Origin: Candidatus Caccoplasma merdipullorum
Lineage (GTDB): Bacteria; Bacteroidota; Bacteroidia; Bacteroidales; G3-4614
DNA: 54,178 nt
NCBI GenBank assembly: GCA_017694415.1
Contig: JADIMW010000078.1
Location: 1-54,178 of the forward strand
Direction of reading: 5' to 3'
Shown here: positions 39,407 through 49,291 of the stretch, piece after piece
Position numbering within the stretch: position 1 is the stretch's first letter
Layout: each line of letters begins with the position of its first letter
Made by a program: the position numbers and the translations under genes
Notes under the pieces: generated by a model
What the model saw: the letters and a program-made list of their open reading frames with translations, nothing else
Told to the model about the DNA's origin: nothing
Database searches by the model: none

Positions 39407-40627
39407 ATGAAAAATCTGCAAATAATAACCATAACGCTATTATTGCTCACAAGCGGAAAAATCTCCGCGCAGAACGAAGTAAAAGACCAGTTCAACCCCA
39501 TAACGACCGGAGTAACATCGCTCGGAATAGCTCCCGACGCACGAGGCGGCGGTATGGGCGATTTAGGTGTCGCGACCGACCCCGACGTCAATTCGCAATA
39601 TTGGAATCCCGCCAAATACGCCTTTGCCGAAAGCAAGGGAGGGCTCGGAATCTCCTATACACCGTGGTTGCGTAAACTTGTAAACGACATAAACCTCGCG
39701 TATGTGGCCGGATACTGGAAATTCGGGCGCGACGGCAATGACCCGCAGGCACTCAGCGCAACCCTGCGCTACTTCTCGTTAGGTTCGATACAGACAACCG
39801 ACGAAGGAGGAAACATCCTCAGTTCGGTAAACCCCTACGAACTGGCGTTCGACCTCGGATACTCACGCCGCCTCTCCCGTTCCTTTTCAATGGCGGTGGT
39901 ATTCCGCTTCATCTATTCCGATTTGGGATACTCCTCCGACGGAGCCTCCGACGTAAAAGGCGCTCCCGCATTCGCCGCCGACATAGCAGGGTATCAGACA
40001 CTGTATCCCATAATAGGCCGAAGCGAATGCCAATGGTCGTGGGGATTCAACATCTCCAACATCGGAACCAAGGTGTCGTATGACGGCGGAACCAACAGCG
40101 CGTTCCTCCCCGCCAACCTGCGACTGGGAACATCATTCAAGTTCCCCGTGGCCGACTACCATACCATAGCAATAAACCTCGACCTCAACAAACTTCTTGT
40201 ACCCGCCGCACCCCGCCAGTCCGACTATCTCGATGCCGAAGGAAATTACGATACGCAAGCGTACGAAGCCGCCAAAGAGGATTACAACAACATGTCGTCC
40301 ATAACCGGAATCTTCAAGTCGTTCTCCGACGCCCCCGGCGGATTCAAAGAAGAGATGCGCGAAATACAGGTATCGGCCGGGTTGGAATATTCGTTCAACC
40401 GCCAGTTCTTCGCCCGTATGGGGTACTACTACGAAAACAAGTACAAAGGCAACCGTCAGTATCTGACGTTCGGAGCAGGATTCTCCCTCAACGTCTTCAG
40501 TCTCGATGCCGCATACGTACTTGCAACAGCACAGAGCAGTCCGCTCGACCAGACGCTCCGCTTCTCGCTCGCCTTCGACATGGCAGGACTTAAAGACATG
40601 ATAGGGCACAAACGCGGGCGCAGATAA
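39407..40627 (+). CDS. porV: Type IX secretion system outer membrane protein PorV
   Basis: NPITTGVTSLGIAPDARGGGMGDLGVATDPDVNSQYWNPAKYAFAESKGGLGISYTPWL; adjacent to porU. Confidence 0.93.
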   Translation: MKNLQIITITLLLLTSGKISAQNEVKDQFNPITTGVTSLGIAPDARGGGMGDLGVATDPDVNSQYWNPAKYAFAESKGGLGISYTPWLRKLVNDINLAYVAGYWKFGRDGNDPQALSATLRYFSLGSIQTTDEGGNILSSVNPYELAFDLGYSRRLSRSFSMAVVFRFIYSDLGYSSDGASDVKGAPAFAADIAGYQTLYPIIGRSECQWSWGFNISNIGTKVSYDGGTNSAFLPANLRLGTSFKFPVADYHTIAINLDLNKLLVPAAPRQSDYLDAEGNYDTQAYEAAKEDYNNMSSITGIFKSFSDAPGGFKEEMREIQVSAGLEYSFNRQFFARMGYYYENKYKGNRQYLTFGAGFSLNVFSLDAAYVLATAQSSPLDQTLRFSLAFDMAGLKDMIGHKRGRR

Positions 40628-40738
40628 ATCTCAGGCATGCGGCAAACCGAATAAAAGGCGCGTGTTGGAAAACAAAAAACTCCTTTAAAACGGTGGTAGA
40701 ATATGCCAGATAAACAAAACGTATAATTCGCACGTCAG

Positions 40739-41218
40739 ATGAAAACCAGAATAGGATTCGGATACGATGTACACCAGCTTGTCGCTGACAGAGAATTATG
40801 GCTCTGCGGAGTAAAGTTGCAGCACGAAAAAGGGTTGTTGGGGCATTCCGATGCCGACGTAGCCCTGCATGCCCTGTGCGACGCGCTGCTCGGAGCAGCA
40901 GCATTGGGCGATATAGGGAAACATTTCCCGCCGTCCGACAACCGATACAAGGGAATAGACAGCAAAATACTGCTCGCACGCTGCGTGGCAATGATACGCG
41001 AGAGCGGATATGAAATAGGGAACGTAGATATGACCATTTGCGCCGAACGCCCCAAGATAAACCCGCACATAGCCGAGATGAGGGAATGTGTGGCGCGAGT
41101 AATGCAGATACCGCAGGAAGACGTATCGATAAAAGCCACCACAACCGAAAAACTCGGATTTACAGGCCGCGAAGAAGGAATCTCCGCCTACGCCGTGGCT
41201 CTGATAGAAAGACGGTAA
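40739..41218 (+). CDS. ispF: 2-C-methyl-D-erythritol 2,4-cyclodiphosphate synthase
   Basis: RIGFGYDVHQLV, GLLGHSDADVALHALCDALLGAAALGDIGKHFPPSD, KATTTEKLGFTGREEGI. Confidence 0.97.
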   Translation: MKTRIGFGYDVHQLVADRELWLCGVKLQHEKGLLGHSDADVALHALCDALLGAAALGDIGKHFPPSDNRYKGIDSKILLARCVAMIRESGYEIGNVDMTICAERPKINPHIAEMRECVARVMQIPQEDVSIKATTTEKLGFTGREEGISAYAVALIERR

Positions 41219-41362
41219 ACAATCCTCCAAAGTCAGAAAGAACGGGTTTGAAGAAATTATAATACCGATAAGCAACGCACAACTATTTGCTTAATGGCAA
41301 ACGTGTTTTGTCTTCTCCGCTGTATAGCAGCCTACGATAAAAACAATAAAAAACAGGAACAA

Positions 41363-41410
41363 CAAAAAAACAACCGTACCTATTATATGTTTTAGGTACG
41401 GTTGTTTTGC
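41363..41410. terminator. Bidirectional rho-independent terminator
   Basis: aacaaccgtacct-loop-aggtacggttgtt with an A-run on the left and a T-run on the right; between ispF (+) and HIT (-). Confidence 0.85.
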
Positions 41411-41577
41411 ATATCTGTACTGTAAGATGCAGGACGTTTTTGTTATGTCGGTATGCCCGAATATCCGGTTACTGTTGCGACAGCGGTCTGCCTGTTCCCT
41501 TTATCGGTGAGTTCCGTTCGTCATACCGCGGCCTTTGCCGGCGTTGTTCCTGCATAGAGCTTTTACCTGCCTGAAGT

Positions 41578-41973
41578 TTATGCGAACTCGGCGGCGATTG
41601 CGGCGGCAATCTGTTTCATCTCCGCATCCTGCAATTTAAGTTTCTCTTTGGCGAAGTTCATATCCTGTTCGCTGTTCATCGGAACAAGGTGGATATGTGT
41701 ATGAGGAACTTCCATGCCGAGCACTGCAACGCCTATTCTTTTGCACGGTACGGCTTTTTCCAGAGCTGCTGCAACTCGTTTGGCGAACAGCATATATTCG
41801 GCATACTCTTCGTCGTCGAGGGCGAACAGATAGTCTCCCTCATGCTTCGGAATCACCAAAGTATGCCCTTTGGCCAAAGGAGCAATATCGAGGAATGCGA
41901 AAAACCTGTCGTTTTCCGCCACTTTGTAACACGGTATCTCGCCGTTTACTATTCTTGTAAAAATTGTAGGCAT
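41578..41973 (-). CDS. HIT family protein
   Basis: IFTRIVNGEIPCYKVAEND...LDIAPLAKGHTLVIPKHE...VPHTHIHLVPM. Confidence 0.95.
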   Translation of the reverse strand: MPTIFTRIVNGEIPCYKVAENDRFFAFLDIAPLAKGHTLVIPKHEGDYLFALDDEEYAEYMLFAKRVAAALEKAVPCKRIGVAVLGMEVPHTHIHLVPMNSEQDMNFAKEKLKLQDAEMKQIAAAIAAEFA

Positions 41974-41976
41974 GGC

Positions 41977-42447
41977 TTATATCATTATATCTACGATTTC
42001 GAACTTGACAAGTCCCGACGGAACTTTTATCTCCACGATGTCGCCCACTTTCTTGCCGAGCAACCCTTTTGCTATGGGGGTGGTTACCGATATTTTGTGT
42101 TCGGCCAGATTGGCTTCGCTTTCGGTAACGAGCATATACTCCATTACTGCGCCGTTGGAGCAGTTTTTTATTTTCACCCTGTTCAGCATCTGTACCGTAT
42201 GGGTGTTCAGGTTGGCATCATTTATAATGCGTGCATTTGCAACCTGAGCCTTTAGCTGGGCGATTTTCATTTCCAGAAGACCCTGAGCCTCTTTGGCCGC
42301 ATCGTATTCGGCATTTTCCGACAGGTCTCCCTTATCGCGCGCCTCTGCAATCTGACGCGAAATTTCGGGGCGTTTTACACTCTCAAGATAGTTGATCTCG
42401 TCCATCATTTTATGATAACCCTCATCGGTCATATAAACAACAGCCAT
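41977..42447 (-). CDS. greA: Transcription elongation factor GreA
   Basis: EARDKGDLSENAEYDAAKEAQGLLEMKIAQL and ISVTTPIAKGLLGKKVGDIVEIKVPSG. Confidence 0.97.
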   Translation of the reverse strand: MAVVYMTDEGYHKMMDEINYLESVKRPEISRQIAEARDKGDLSENAEYDAAKEAQGLLEMKIAQLKAQVANARIINDANLNTHTVQMLNRVKIKNCSNGAVMEYMLVTESEANLAEHKISVTTPIAKGLLGKKVGDIVEIKVPSGLVKFEIVDIMI

Positions 42448-42732
42448 AATAATCTCTCCTTTTTTGTTCTTTTTTTAATATAAAAAAGAATTCCCGCACC
42501 GGATGTTCAGGTGCTGGAACCCTTTCTTATTTATAATTAATATAATTATTATCCGTCTAAAGCGTCAAATCGTTAGGTATCAACTGTTTTGTTCCGATAC
42601 CGCCGAGTTTGCCGTAATCGAACTATTGCAAAGATACGTATATAATTTGTCAAAAACAAATCTTTGCCGTTTTTTTTACAACAGTGTTATTATTTTATAA
42701 TCAACCGCTTAAAACATATATCCGTGCGGCGG

Positions 42733-43800
42733 CTATTTTATGACCAGTTGTTTGGTTACAGGGTCGTCGCCCGTGGGGAGCATCTTGTAAAGAATGGCGT
42801 TTTCCTGCCATATAATGGCATGTGCTCCGCCCCAGTCGTGAGTTTCGCCGGTTGAATATATCAATCCGTCATATTCCGTAATGGAGGTTACGTTCGACCG
42901 GTCTGCTCCGCCGTCCAGTTCGTAGTACGTGTTCCCGTCTTTCCATATTTTTGCAATCAGTTCGCCGTCCTCGTTGGTCTCCTGTCCGCCGACGAATACG
43001 TTACCCGGTCGGTTTACATATATTGCACCGGCATTGCAGTTCGCTCCGTCTGCTCCCGTTATTCTGTATTGTTCAATATTGTTTTTCCATACTATTACGG
43101 TATTTACAGGAGGATATTCCGAGAATTCCCCAACGGTATAAATGTCGCCGTTAATGTAAAAAGCGTCTTTAGCGTATGTATCTATACCGTCAGCCGAAGG
43201 CAGTGTATAAAGTTTGCTGCCGTTCTTGTATATGGCGGGTTTGGATTTTCCCGAAGAATACTCATTGGCAACCATATAAATTTCGTTTTCGTTTACGGGA
43301 AGAACCTTTACGCCGTTGCTGCTCTCCTGTGCGGTGAAATATTTTTCGCTTCCTTTCCATACGCAGGCCGACGGTTGCATGGGAGCGGTTTCATCATACC
43401 CGCAACTGTAAACCACGTCGCCGAGCAGGGCCATGCTGTTCAAACCGCACATCGAACCGCTTTTCTCCAATGTTAAGAGACGCTCGCCGTTTTTATATAC
43501 ATAAGAATTTGCATCATTCGATACCACCCCGGCATATAACGAGTTGTCGCCACCTATCGCAACTGCGTTGCAAATACCGCCGAATCCGTCGTTGCCCTGA
43601 TTCTTTGCAGTTCCGTTCACCCATACAACAGGTTGTGCCGTACCGCCGGAGTTTTCGCTGCCGGCAACGTAAAACGTTCTTGCCAAAGCAGGATTTTTAC
43701 CGCTTTTATCATCGTCATTATTATTGCATGACGAAAAAGCAAACACTATTCCCGCCATAATCGACAATGCCGGAATAAAACTGAAGATAAAACGTCTCAT
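42733..43800 (-). CDS. Putative surface lipoprotein with repeated WKNG-type motifs (propeller-like)
   Basis: MRRFIFSFIPALSIMAGIVFAFSSCNNNDDDKSG lipobox; at least six copies of a [VI]xKNGxxxYxL-like motif. Confidence 0.7.
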   Translation of the reverse strand: MRRFIFSFIPALSIMAGIVFAFSSCNNNDDDKSGKNPALARTFYVAGSENSGGTAQPVVWVNGTAKNQGNDGFGGICNAVAIGGDNSLYAGVVSNDANSYVYKNGERLLTLEKSGSMCGLNSMALLGDVVYSCGYDETAPMQPSACVWKGSEKYFTAQESSNGVKVLPVNENEIYMVANEYSSGKSKPAIYKNGSKLYTLPSADGIDTYAKDAFYINGDIYTVGEFSEYPPVNTVIVWKNNIEQYRITGADGANCNAGAIYVNRPGNVFVGGQETNEDGELIAKIWKDGNTYYELDGGADRSNVTSITEYDGLIYSTGETHDWGGAHAIIWQENAILYKMLPTGDDPVTKQLVIK

Positions 43801-43905
43801 AGAAAAAATGTAAACATTAAAACAATATTCCTCTTATACATGTATATCTCCGCAACGTGCGTAATTATATAATCATTAAATGATTCCGTATTGGAGATAT
43901 AAAGC

Positions 43906-43937
43906 CAAAGATAATCAAATCTTTGAAAAATCCCAAA
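43906..43937 (-). promoter_or_regulatory. Promoter of the lipoprotein gene (TTTG-N20-TATCTTTG)
   Basis: Minus-strand TATCTTTG (43906..43913) and TTTG (43934..43937). Confidence 0.6.
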
Positions 43938-43940
43938 AGC

Positions 43941-44936
43941 CTATTTGAACTTGAGCCTTCGCATTTCAGCCTCTTTGTCCCCCTTTCGTTTAAATATCAC
44001 TTCCATAACAAAAGCCCTTATAAAACCGCAGGCATATCCCCAAAGTTGTATCGTTGCCGTAACGGGAGCGAGAGCGGCGACCTTTGCCGAACGGTTCTTT
44101 ATGGCAGCCTCGCAAACAAGAGCCGCATAGTAGATTCCGAGAGGCAGCAGAAACCACGGCGACAAGACAGACAGCAGCAGCAGCATTATTGAGCCGCACA
44201 TAAACACTGCGGGGAGCAGGTGTACAATCTTCAACGAATCGGGGTGCAGCAGATAAAGCTCTATGCGCGAACGGCCGAAAATAATCATCTGGCGTGAAAA
44301 GCTTCTCAGCGTATTGCGGCGTTTGTGAAAAACAAAAGCGTCGGTAAGCAGAACAGTGCGGAAACCGTTTTCCCTAATCCTCAAGCTCATGTCTATATCC
44401 TCGCCGAACATGTCTCGGAATCCCCCCACCTTTTTATAAACCTCCCTACTGAACCCCATGTTGAAAGTCCGCGGCAGGAATTTTTCCATTCCCCCTTTCT
44501 TGCCGCGAATACCGCCGGTAGTAAAGAACGAAGTCATCGAATAGTTTATGGCCTTTTGCAGCGTAGTAAACGAATCGTCGGCAGCATCGGGCCCGCCGTA
44601 GCAGTCAAATCCGGCATCGGCAATGCAACCCTTTACCGTCTTGAAATAGTCCCGAGGAATAATACAGTCCGAATCGAAAAATACGAGCCATTCCCCCGTT
44701 GCCCGTTCCATGCCGTAGTTACGTGCCGCACTACGCCCTTCATTCGCTTTAAAAAAGTACCGCACGTTGGCCGATTCGGTGAATCTTTCAGCAGCCTCGC
44801 GGCACGGTACTGCCGACCCGTCCTCCACGATTATCGTCTCAAAATCCTTTTCCGTCTGGAGCGATAGGCTCTCCAGCAGTTCTTTCGTTTCATCCGGGCG
44901 GTTATACACAGGTATTATTATCGAAAAAAGCGGCAT
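43941..44936 (-). CDS. Glycosyltransferase family 2
   Basis: MPLFSIIIPVYNRPDETKELLESL...ETIIVEDGS...LVFFDSDCIIPRDYF. Confidence 0.93.
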   Translation of the reverse strand: MPLFSIIIPVYNRPDETKELLESLSLQTEKDFETIIVEDGSAVPCREAAERFTESANVRYFFKANEGRSAARNYGMERATGEWLVFFDSDCIIPRDYFKTVKGCIADAGFDCYGGPDAADDSFTTLQKAINYSMTSFFTTGGIRGKKGGMEKFLPRTFNMGFSREVYKKVGGFRDMFGEDIDMSLRIRENGFRTVLLTDAFVFHKRRNTLRSFSRQMIIFGRSRIELYLLHPDSLKIVHLLPAVFMCGSIMLLLLSVLSPWFLLPLGIYYAALVCEAAIKNRSAKVAALAPVTATIQLWGYACGFIRAFVMEVIFKRKGDKEAEMRRLKFK

Positions 44937-44937
44937 C

Positions 44938-45513
44938 TTATTGTTGTTTTGAAGTAGTTACCCTTTTGTACAGTTCCATAGTAAGGCGAATATCATATAA
45001 AGCATCGTGCAAGGCATCGCGCTGTACAGCCACCCCGCACTCCTCAGCCACAGTGGCGAGTTTAAAATCTTTCATGTCGCAGCGCCTGTCGGCAAGAAAC
45101 TGCGAAGCCAGAACCATAACGTCGATAGAATTGCTCCAGAACCAGCTTCCGAAATAGTCGTCGCCGTTCTGTTTAAACCATGCCCTGAGGAACTGGTTGT
45201 CGAAAGGCGAGTTGTTGTAGCCCACAAGAAAAAACTTGTCTTTGCGGTCGTACTTGTCCACATACTTGCCGAGCATGGCTACAAACTCCTTATAGACATC
45301 CTCCATTGGCGGGTATCCGCAAATCTGTTCCCTCGTTACCCCCGACACAGAAAGAGCCGCATCGTCGATGCAGGCCTTTGGGTTGGGGCGGACGCGCAAA
45401 TCGAACGATTCCTTCATCACCCCGTCTATTACCACAGCTCCGCTCAACTGGTGAATACCGTTTTTCCAGAACATCGTTCCTGTAGTCTCAATATCGAAAA
45501 ACAAAAGTTTCAT
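44938..45513 (-). CDS. 3'-5' exonuclease (DnaQ-like)
   Basis: MKLLFFDIETTGTMFWKNGIHQLSGAVV (DE motif) and HDALYDIRLTMELY. Confidence 0.92.
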   Translation of the reverse strand: MKLLFFDIETTGTMFWKNGIHQLSGAVVIDGVMKESFDLRVRPNPKACIDDAALSVSGVTREQICGYPPMEDVYKEFVAMLGKYVDKYDRKDKFFLVGYNNSPFDNQFLRAWFKQNGDDYFGSWFWSNSIDVMVLASQFLADRRCDMKDFKLATVAEECGVAVQRDALHDALYDIRLTMELYKRVTTSKQQ

Positions 45514-45771
45514 CCCCTTTCAGAAAAAAGTTTAAAACAAAGTGCGAATATAGCGAAAGGCGAGAGCAGAAAAAACAAGTTCACTTAAAATTTTATGCCG
45601 AGCCGCCTCCCATGATAACGACAAACCAGTTAAAACCAGATAATATGACAAATAAAATCCGCGATATTATTCGGTGTTGAAATCCAGCAGGTAAAAAAAA
45701 TCCGTTATGCAAGCCGATTGCCTCGGTATGTCGGTTACATATAACCATAGCCAACAAAAAAACAAACAAAA

Positions 45772-45803
45772 CGTCCGGCAAAGTACATGTACATTGTCGG
45801 ACG
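45772..45803 (-). terminator. Rho-independent terminator of efp
   Basis: 32-bp near-perfect palindrome cgtccggcaaagtacatgtacattgtcggacg; on the minus strand followed by TTTTGTTTGTTTTTTTG. Confidence 0.8.
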
Positions 45804-45871
45804 CATATTTGGCTGCGGAACATGTTCGGCATTATATCCGAAAATCCGTCCCGACCCTTTTTGCTGAGATG

Positions 45872-46435
45872 TTATTTTACACGTTCTATATAAGAGCCGT
45901 CGCGCGAATCTACCACTATCGTCTCGCCCGTTTCTATGAAGAGAGGAACACGAACGGTAGCACCTGTCTCTACGGTAGCCGGTTTAGTGGTATTGGTAGC
46001 CGTATCTCCTTTAAGACCCGGTTCGGTATAAGTTACGGCAAGCTGAACCTTTATCGGGAGTTCGGCGAAAAGAACAGTCTCGGTCGAAGCATCCGAAACA
46101 ACCTCTACAACCATACCTTCCTTAAGGAAGTCCACGCCGGTTATAAGTTCCTTGTTTATTATTATGTCTTCCCATGTCTCCTGATTAAGGAAGTGGTATT
46201 GATCGCCTTCGTTGTACGAGTATTGGTACGGACGGCGTTCCACACGAACATCCTCCAGTTTCTCGCCGATATTGAAACGACGTTCCAGAACGCGTCCCGA
46301 AACGACATCTTTCAGTTTGGTACGCATTATGGTATTGCCCTTGCCCGGTTTAACATGTAAAAATTCGATGCAGAAATAGAGTTTTCCGTCCAAACGGATG
46401 CAAGTTCCGTTTTTAATGTCTTGTGAATTTATCAT
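45872..46435 (-). CDS. efp: Elongation factor P
   Basis: [58 protein letters not shown]. Confidence 0.97.
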   Translation of the reverse strand: MINSQDIKNGTCIRLDGKLYFCIEFLHVKPGKGNTIMRTKLKDVVSGRVLERRFNIGEKLEDVRVERRPYQYSYNEGDQYHFLNQETWEDIIINKELITGVDFLKEGMVVEVVSDASTETVLFAELPIKVQLAVTYTEPGLKGDTATNTTKPATVETGATVRVPLFIETGETIVVDSRDGSYIERVK

Positions 46436-46608
46436 ATCAGGTAGTTATTATTTGATTTGTATTTTCATTTCCAGCCGCAAAAGTAATCGAAATAGAAAAA
46501 ATCTCAAAAAGAAAATCCCAAAAATGGTCTCTTTCTTGGTTTATTAAAAAAAAGTATCTATTTTTGCGCTCTGATTCGCGAAATTATAAACATAAATATA
46601 TTACGGAG

Positions 46609-46761
46609 ATGAAAAGAACATTCCAGCCCTCTAACAGAAAGAGAAAAAACAAACACGGATTCCGTTCACGCATGGCTACCGCCAATGGCAGAAGAGTACT
46701 CGCATCGCGTCGCGCCAAAGGAAGAGCCAAACTCACCGTATCTGACGAGTATAACGGATAA
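46609..46761 (+). CDS. rpmH: 50S ribosomal protein L34
   Basis: [50 protein letters not shown]. Confidence 0.98.
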   Translation: MKRTFQPSNRKRKNKHGFRSRMATANGRRVLASRRAKGRAKLTVSDEYNG

Positions 46762-46795
46762 TAAATCGCACACCTGCGGTTTACGATAAATCAAA

Positions 46796-46826
46796 AAAGG
46801 CTGTCGGCAAATAACCGGCGGCCTTT
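46796..46826 (+). terminator. Rho-independent terminator of rpmH
   Basis: aaaggctgtcgg-caaataa-ccggcggccttt with G-U pairs. Confidence 0.7.
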
Positions 46827-46966
46827 CGTGCATAATAAAAACCGCATATCACCTCTGCTTTGAGAACCATGTAAAGCGTAAGTCAAGCAAAGGCATAGAT
46901 GCCGGCAAGCAGATACCCTCCATTTATTCAGCGGGGGAAAAACAGTATCCGCATAAGGCTATAAAA

Positions 46967-47001
46967 GCGGCGTTCCCTCCATGCGAGAACAAGAACGCCG
47001 C
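46967..47001 (-). terminator. Rho-independent terminator downstream of the mannose-1-P guanylyltransferase gene
   Basis: Minus strand gcggcgttc...gaacgccgc followed by TTTTAT. Confidence 0.75.
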
Positions 47002-47042
47002 AAAATATATCAGTAAAAATCATCTCCGCCCGATACAGACAG

Positions 47043-48116
47043 TTAAAGGAACTCGTCGTCGAAACGGTCCTTTACATCGTTTACAATCTGCCTTACACGG
47101 CTTTCATCTCCCCGTCGGCAAATCATCAGTACATTTTTCGAGTCCGCCACGATATATCCGTCCAGACCGTCAATTACGGCAAGTTTCTCGGTAGGTACCG
47201 ATATAATGTTCCCCGAACTCTCGTAAATCAACGACCGCTCCTGCGTAACATTGGCATTATGGTCCTTCGGCGCAATCTCATACAGCGAATCCCACGACCC
47301 GACGTCGGCCCATCCCAAATCGGCGCAAAGCACATATACGTTAGAGGCTTTCTCCATAAGGCCGAAATCAATCGATATGTTAGGGAACGTGGGGAATACC
47401 TCATCTATAAATCCCTGTTCGGCATCAGTGCCGAATTTTCCCTTCTCGGCCTCCATTCTCGATATAATATCCGGCATATAACGCCCCATCGCATCAATAA
47501 TGCTCTTGCCGCTCCAGATGAAAATTCCCGAGTTCCAGAAAAATTCGCCGCTCTCTACAAATACCTCCGCCAGTTCCCTGTTCGGCTTCTCGGTAAAAGT
47601 CTTTACCTTGTTGATACCGTTTTCGCAGTAATCATCTATCTGGATATACCCGTAGCCCGTTTCGGGGCGCGTAGGTTTCAGTCCCAAAGTCAGCAGGGCG
47701 TTGTTCCTCTCGGCAAATTCCATTCCTTTATCCAGAACACCCCTGAAAACATCCTCCTTCAATATCAGGTGATCCGACGGCGACACCACAATAACCGCGT
47801 CGCTATCCATCGACATAATCCTGTAAACCGCATAGGCAATGCACGGAGCCGTATTCCTTCGGCGCGGTTCGCATAAAATACGGGAAGCCTCTATATCGGG
47901 GAGCTGTTTCATTACAAGCTCCCTGTAAGCGATATTAGTAGATATGAAAATATTATCCTTTGGAAAAAAACGAGAAAACCTTTCATAAGTCATCTGCAAA
48001 AGAGAGACACCCGTACCGAAGAAGTTCAAGAACTGTTTCGGTTTTTCAGGCCTGCTCACCGGCCAGAAACGACTGCCGATGCCTCCTGCCATTATAACGC
48101 AATACCTGTTTCCCAT
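47043..48116 (-). CDS. Mannose-1-phosphate guanylyltransferase
   Basis: MGNRYCVIMAGGIGSRFWPVSRPEKPKQFLNFFG, TEKPNRELAEVFVESGEFFWNSGIFIW. The track start at 48290 is an overextension. Confidence 0.95.
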   Translation of the reverse strand: MGNRYCVIMAGGIGSRFWPVSRPEKPKQFLNFFGTGVSLLQMTYERFSRFFPKDNIFISTNIAYRELVMKQLPDIEASRILCEPRRRNTAPCIAYAVYRIMSMDSDAVIVVSPSDHLILKEDVFRGVLDKGMEFAERNNALLTLGLKPTRPETGYGYIQIDDYCENGINKVKTFTEKPNRELAEVFVESGEFFWNSGIFIWSGKSIIDAMGRYMPDIISRMEAEKGKFGTDAEQGFIDEVFPTFPNISIDFGLMEKASNVYVLCADLGWADVGSWDSLYEIAPKDHNANVTQERSLIYESSGNIISVPTEKLAVIDGLDGYIVADSKNVLMICRRGDESRVRQIVNDVKDRFDDEFL

Positions 48117-48342
48117 ACGATAACAAAAAGAGAACAATACAAATATACATTCATAACCCAACAAAAACAAGCCACAGGCAACAAATAATGCAAAAAAACG
48201 ACCGGTAAAAACAGGAAAAAACCGACGGACGACACGTGGCAACAGCATCTCCCCGCCGATGCTCAGCCGATAAAAACAGATGTTCCGCATAATCGGATAT
48301 TTGAATTATATTTGCACGCATACAGCAACGATAAATCCACGT

Positions 48343-49239
48343 ATGAAACTTACGGCCAACATACTCTATATATCCATGCTAATACTCTCCGTAGCGGCAC
48401 AATGCCTGTTCGGTAATTTCCCGGCGGAATTTTTCGCCTTTCCCATGGATATAATAACCGCGCTGTTATGGATTGCACTTATCTGGTACGGATACAGAGA
48501 ATGCAGTACAAACCCGATAATACGGGCAATGCTTACCCCTTCAGCCACGTGGTGGGCAATAGGGTGGTTTATTGCCGGGAGTCTCGTAATAGGGCTCTTC
48601 CCGCAACTAACCCCAAGCGAGGCAGCGGCGCGGGAAGGAGTCTTTGCCGCACTCGGATGTTACGATTTCATGACGTCGTGGATTTTCGTGGCGGGACTTT
48701 TCATGCTGCTGACCAATCTGGGGCTGATAACCGTCCGTCGGGGATTCAAGGCAGGAAAAAACCGTTGGCGTTTCACACTGAACCATGCAGGACTCTGGAT
48801 AGCCCTCTTTGCAGGATTCGTCGGGAGTGCGAGCGAGCAGACCCTGCGCGTTCAGGTATTCAGGGCCGAGCCCAACAACGAAGCATACACCGCGCAGGGA
48901 AAACTGCAATATCTCGACAAACCGCTGCAACTCGCCGATTTCCGAACAGAATACTACGACAACGGCGTACCTCGCAACTTCTTTGCCGAAATACTGCTCG
49001 ACGGCAAACCCGTACATCTCGAAGTAAACGCTCCGTACAGCGAGCGGTGGGGTGAAGATTATTATCTGGCATCGTACGACACCATGTCGCCCGAACCCCG
49101 ATACTGTGTGGTACAGATAGTACGCGAGCCGATGAAATATATAATGCTGGCAGGAATAATAATGATGCTGAGCGGAGGATTTTTACTATTTTTGAGCGGT
49201 CCGGGAAAAAGTCGATACGCAGATGCCGCCGCAACATGA
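48343..49239 (+). CDS. ResB-like cytochrome c biogenesis protein
   Basis: Multiple TM segments; HAGLWIALFAGFVGSASEQTLRVQVFRAEPNNEAYT; adjacent to the CcsA gene. Confidence 0.8.
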   Translation: MKLTANILYISMLILSVAAQCLFGNFPAEFFAFPMDIITALLWIALIWYGYRECSTNPIIRAMLTPSATWWAIGWFIAGSLVIGLFPQLTPSEAAAREGVFAALGCYDFMTSWIFVAGLFMLLTNLGLITVRRGFKAGKNRWRFTLNHAGLWIALFAGFVGSASEQTLRVQVFRAEPNNEAYTAQGKLQYLDKPLQLADFRTEYYDNGVPRNFFAEILLDGKPVHLEVNAPYSERWGEDYYLASYDTMSPEPRYCVVQIVREPMKYIMLAGIIMMLSGGFLLFLSGPGKSRYADAAAT

Positions 49240-49291
49240 AGGGCGCAGATAAAGAGGATACAGAATAGCAGAACCGAAACAAGAGTAACAG

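Noticed and set aside
45707-46360. 217-aa plus-strand ORF antisense to efp
   Set aside because: Overlaps efp and its terminator; no domain features.
48117-48290. N-terminal extension of the mannose-1-phosphate guanylyltransferase ORF
   Set aside because: The conserved start MGNRYCVIMAGGIGSRFWPVSRPEKPKQF is at 48116; the extension is hydrophobic noise.
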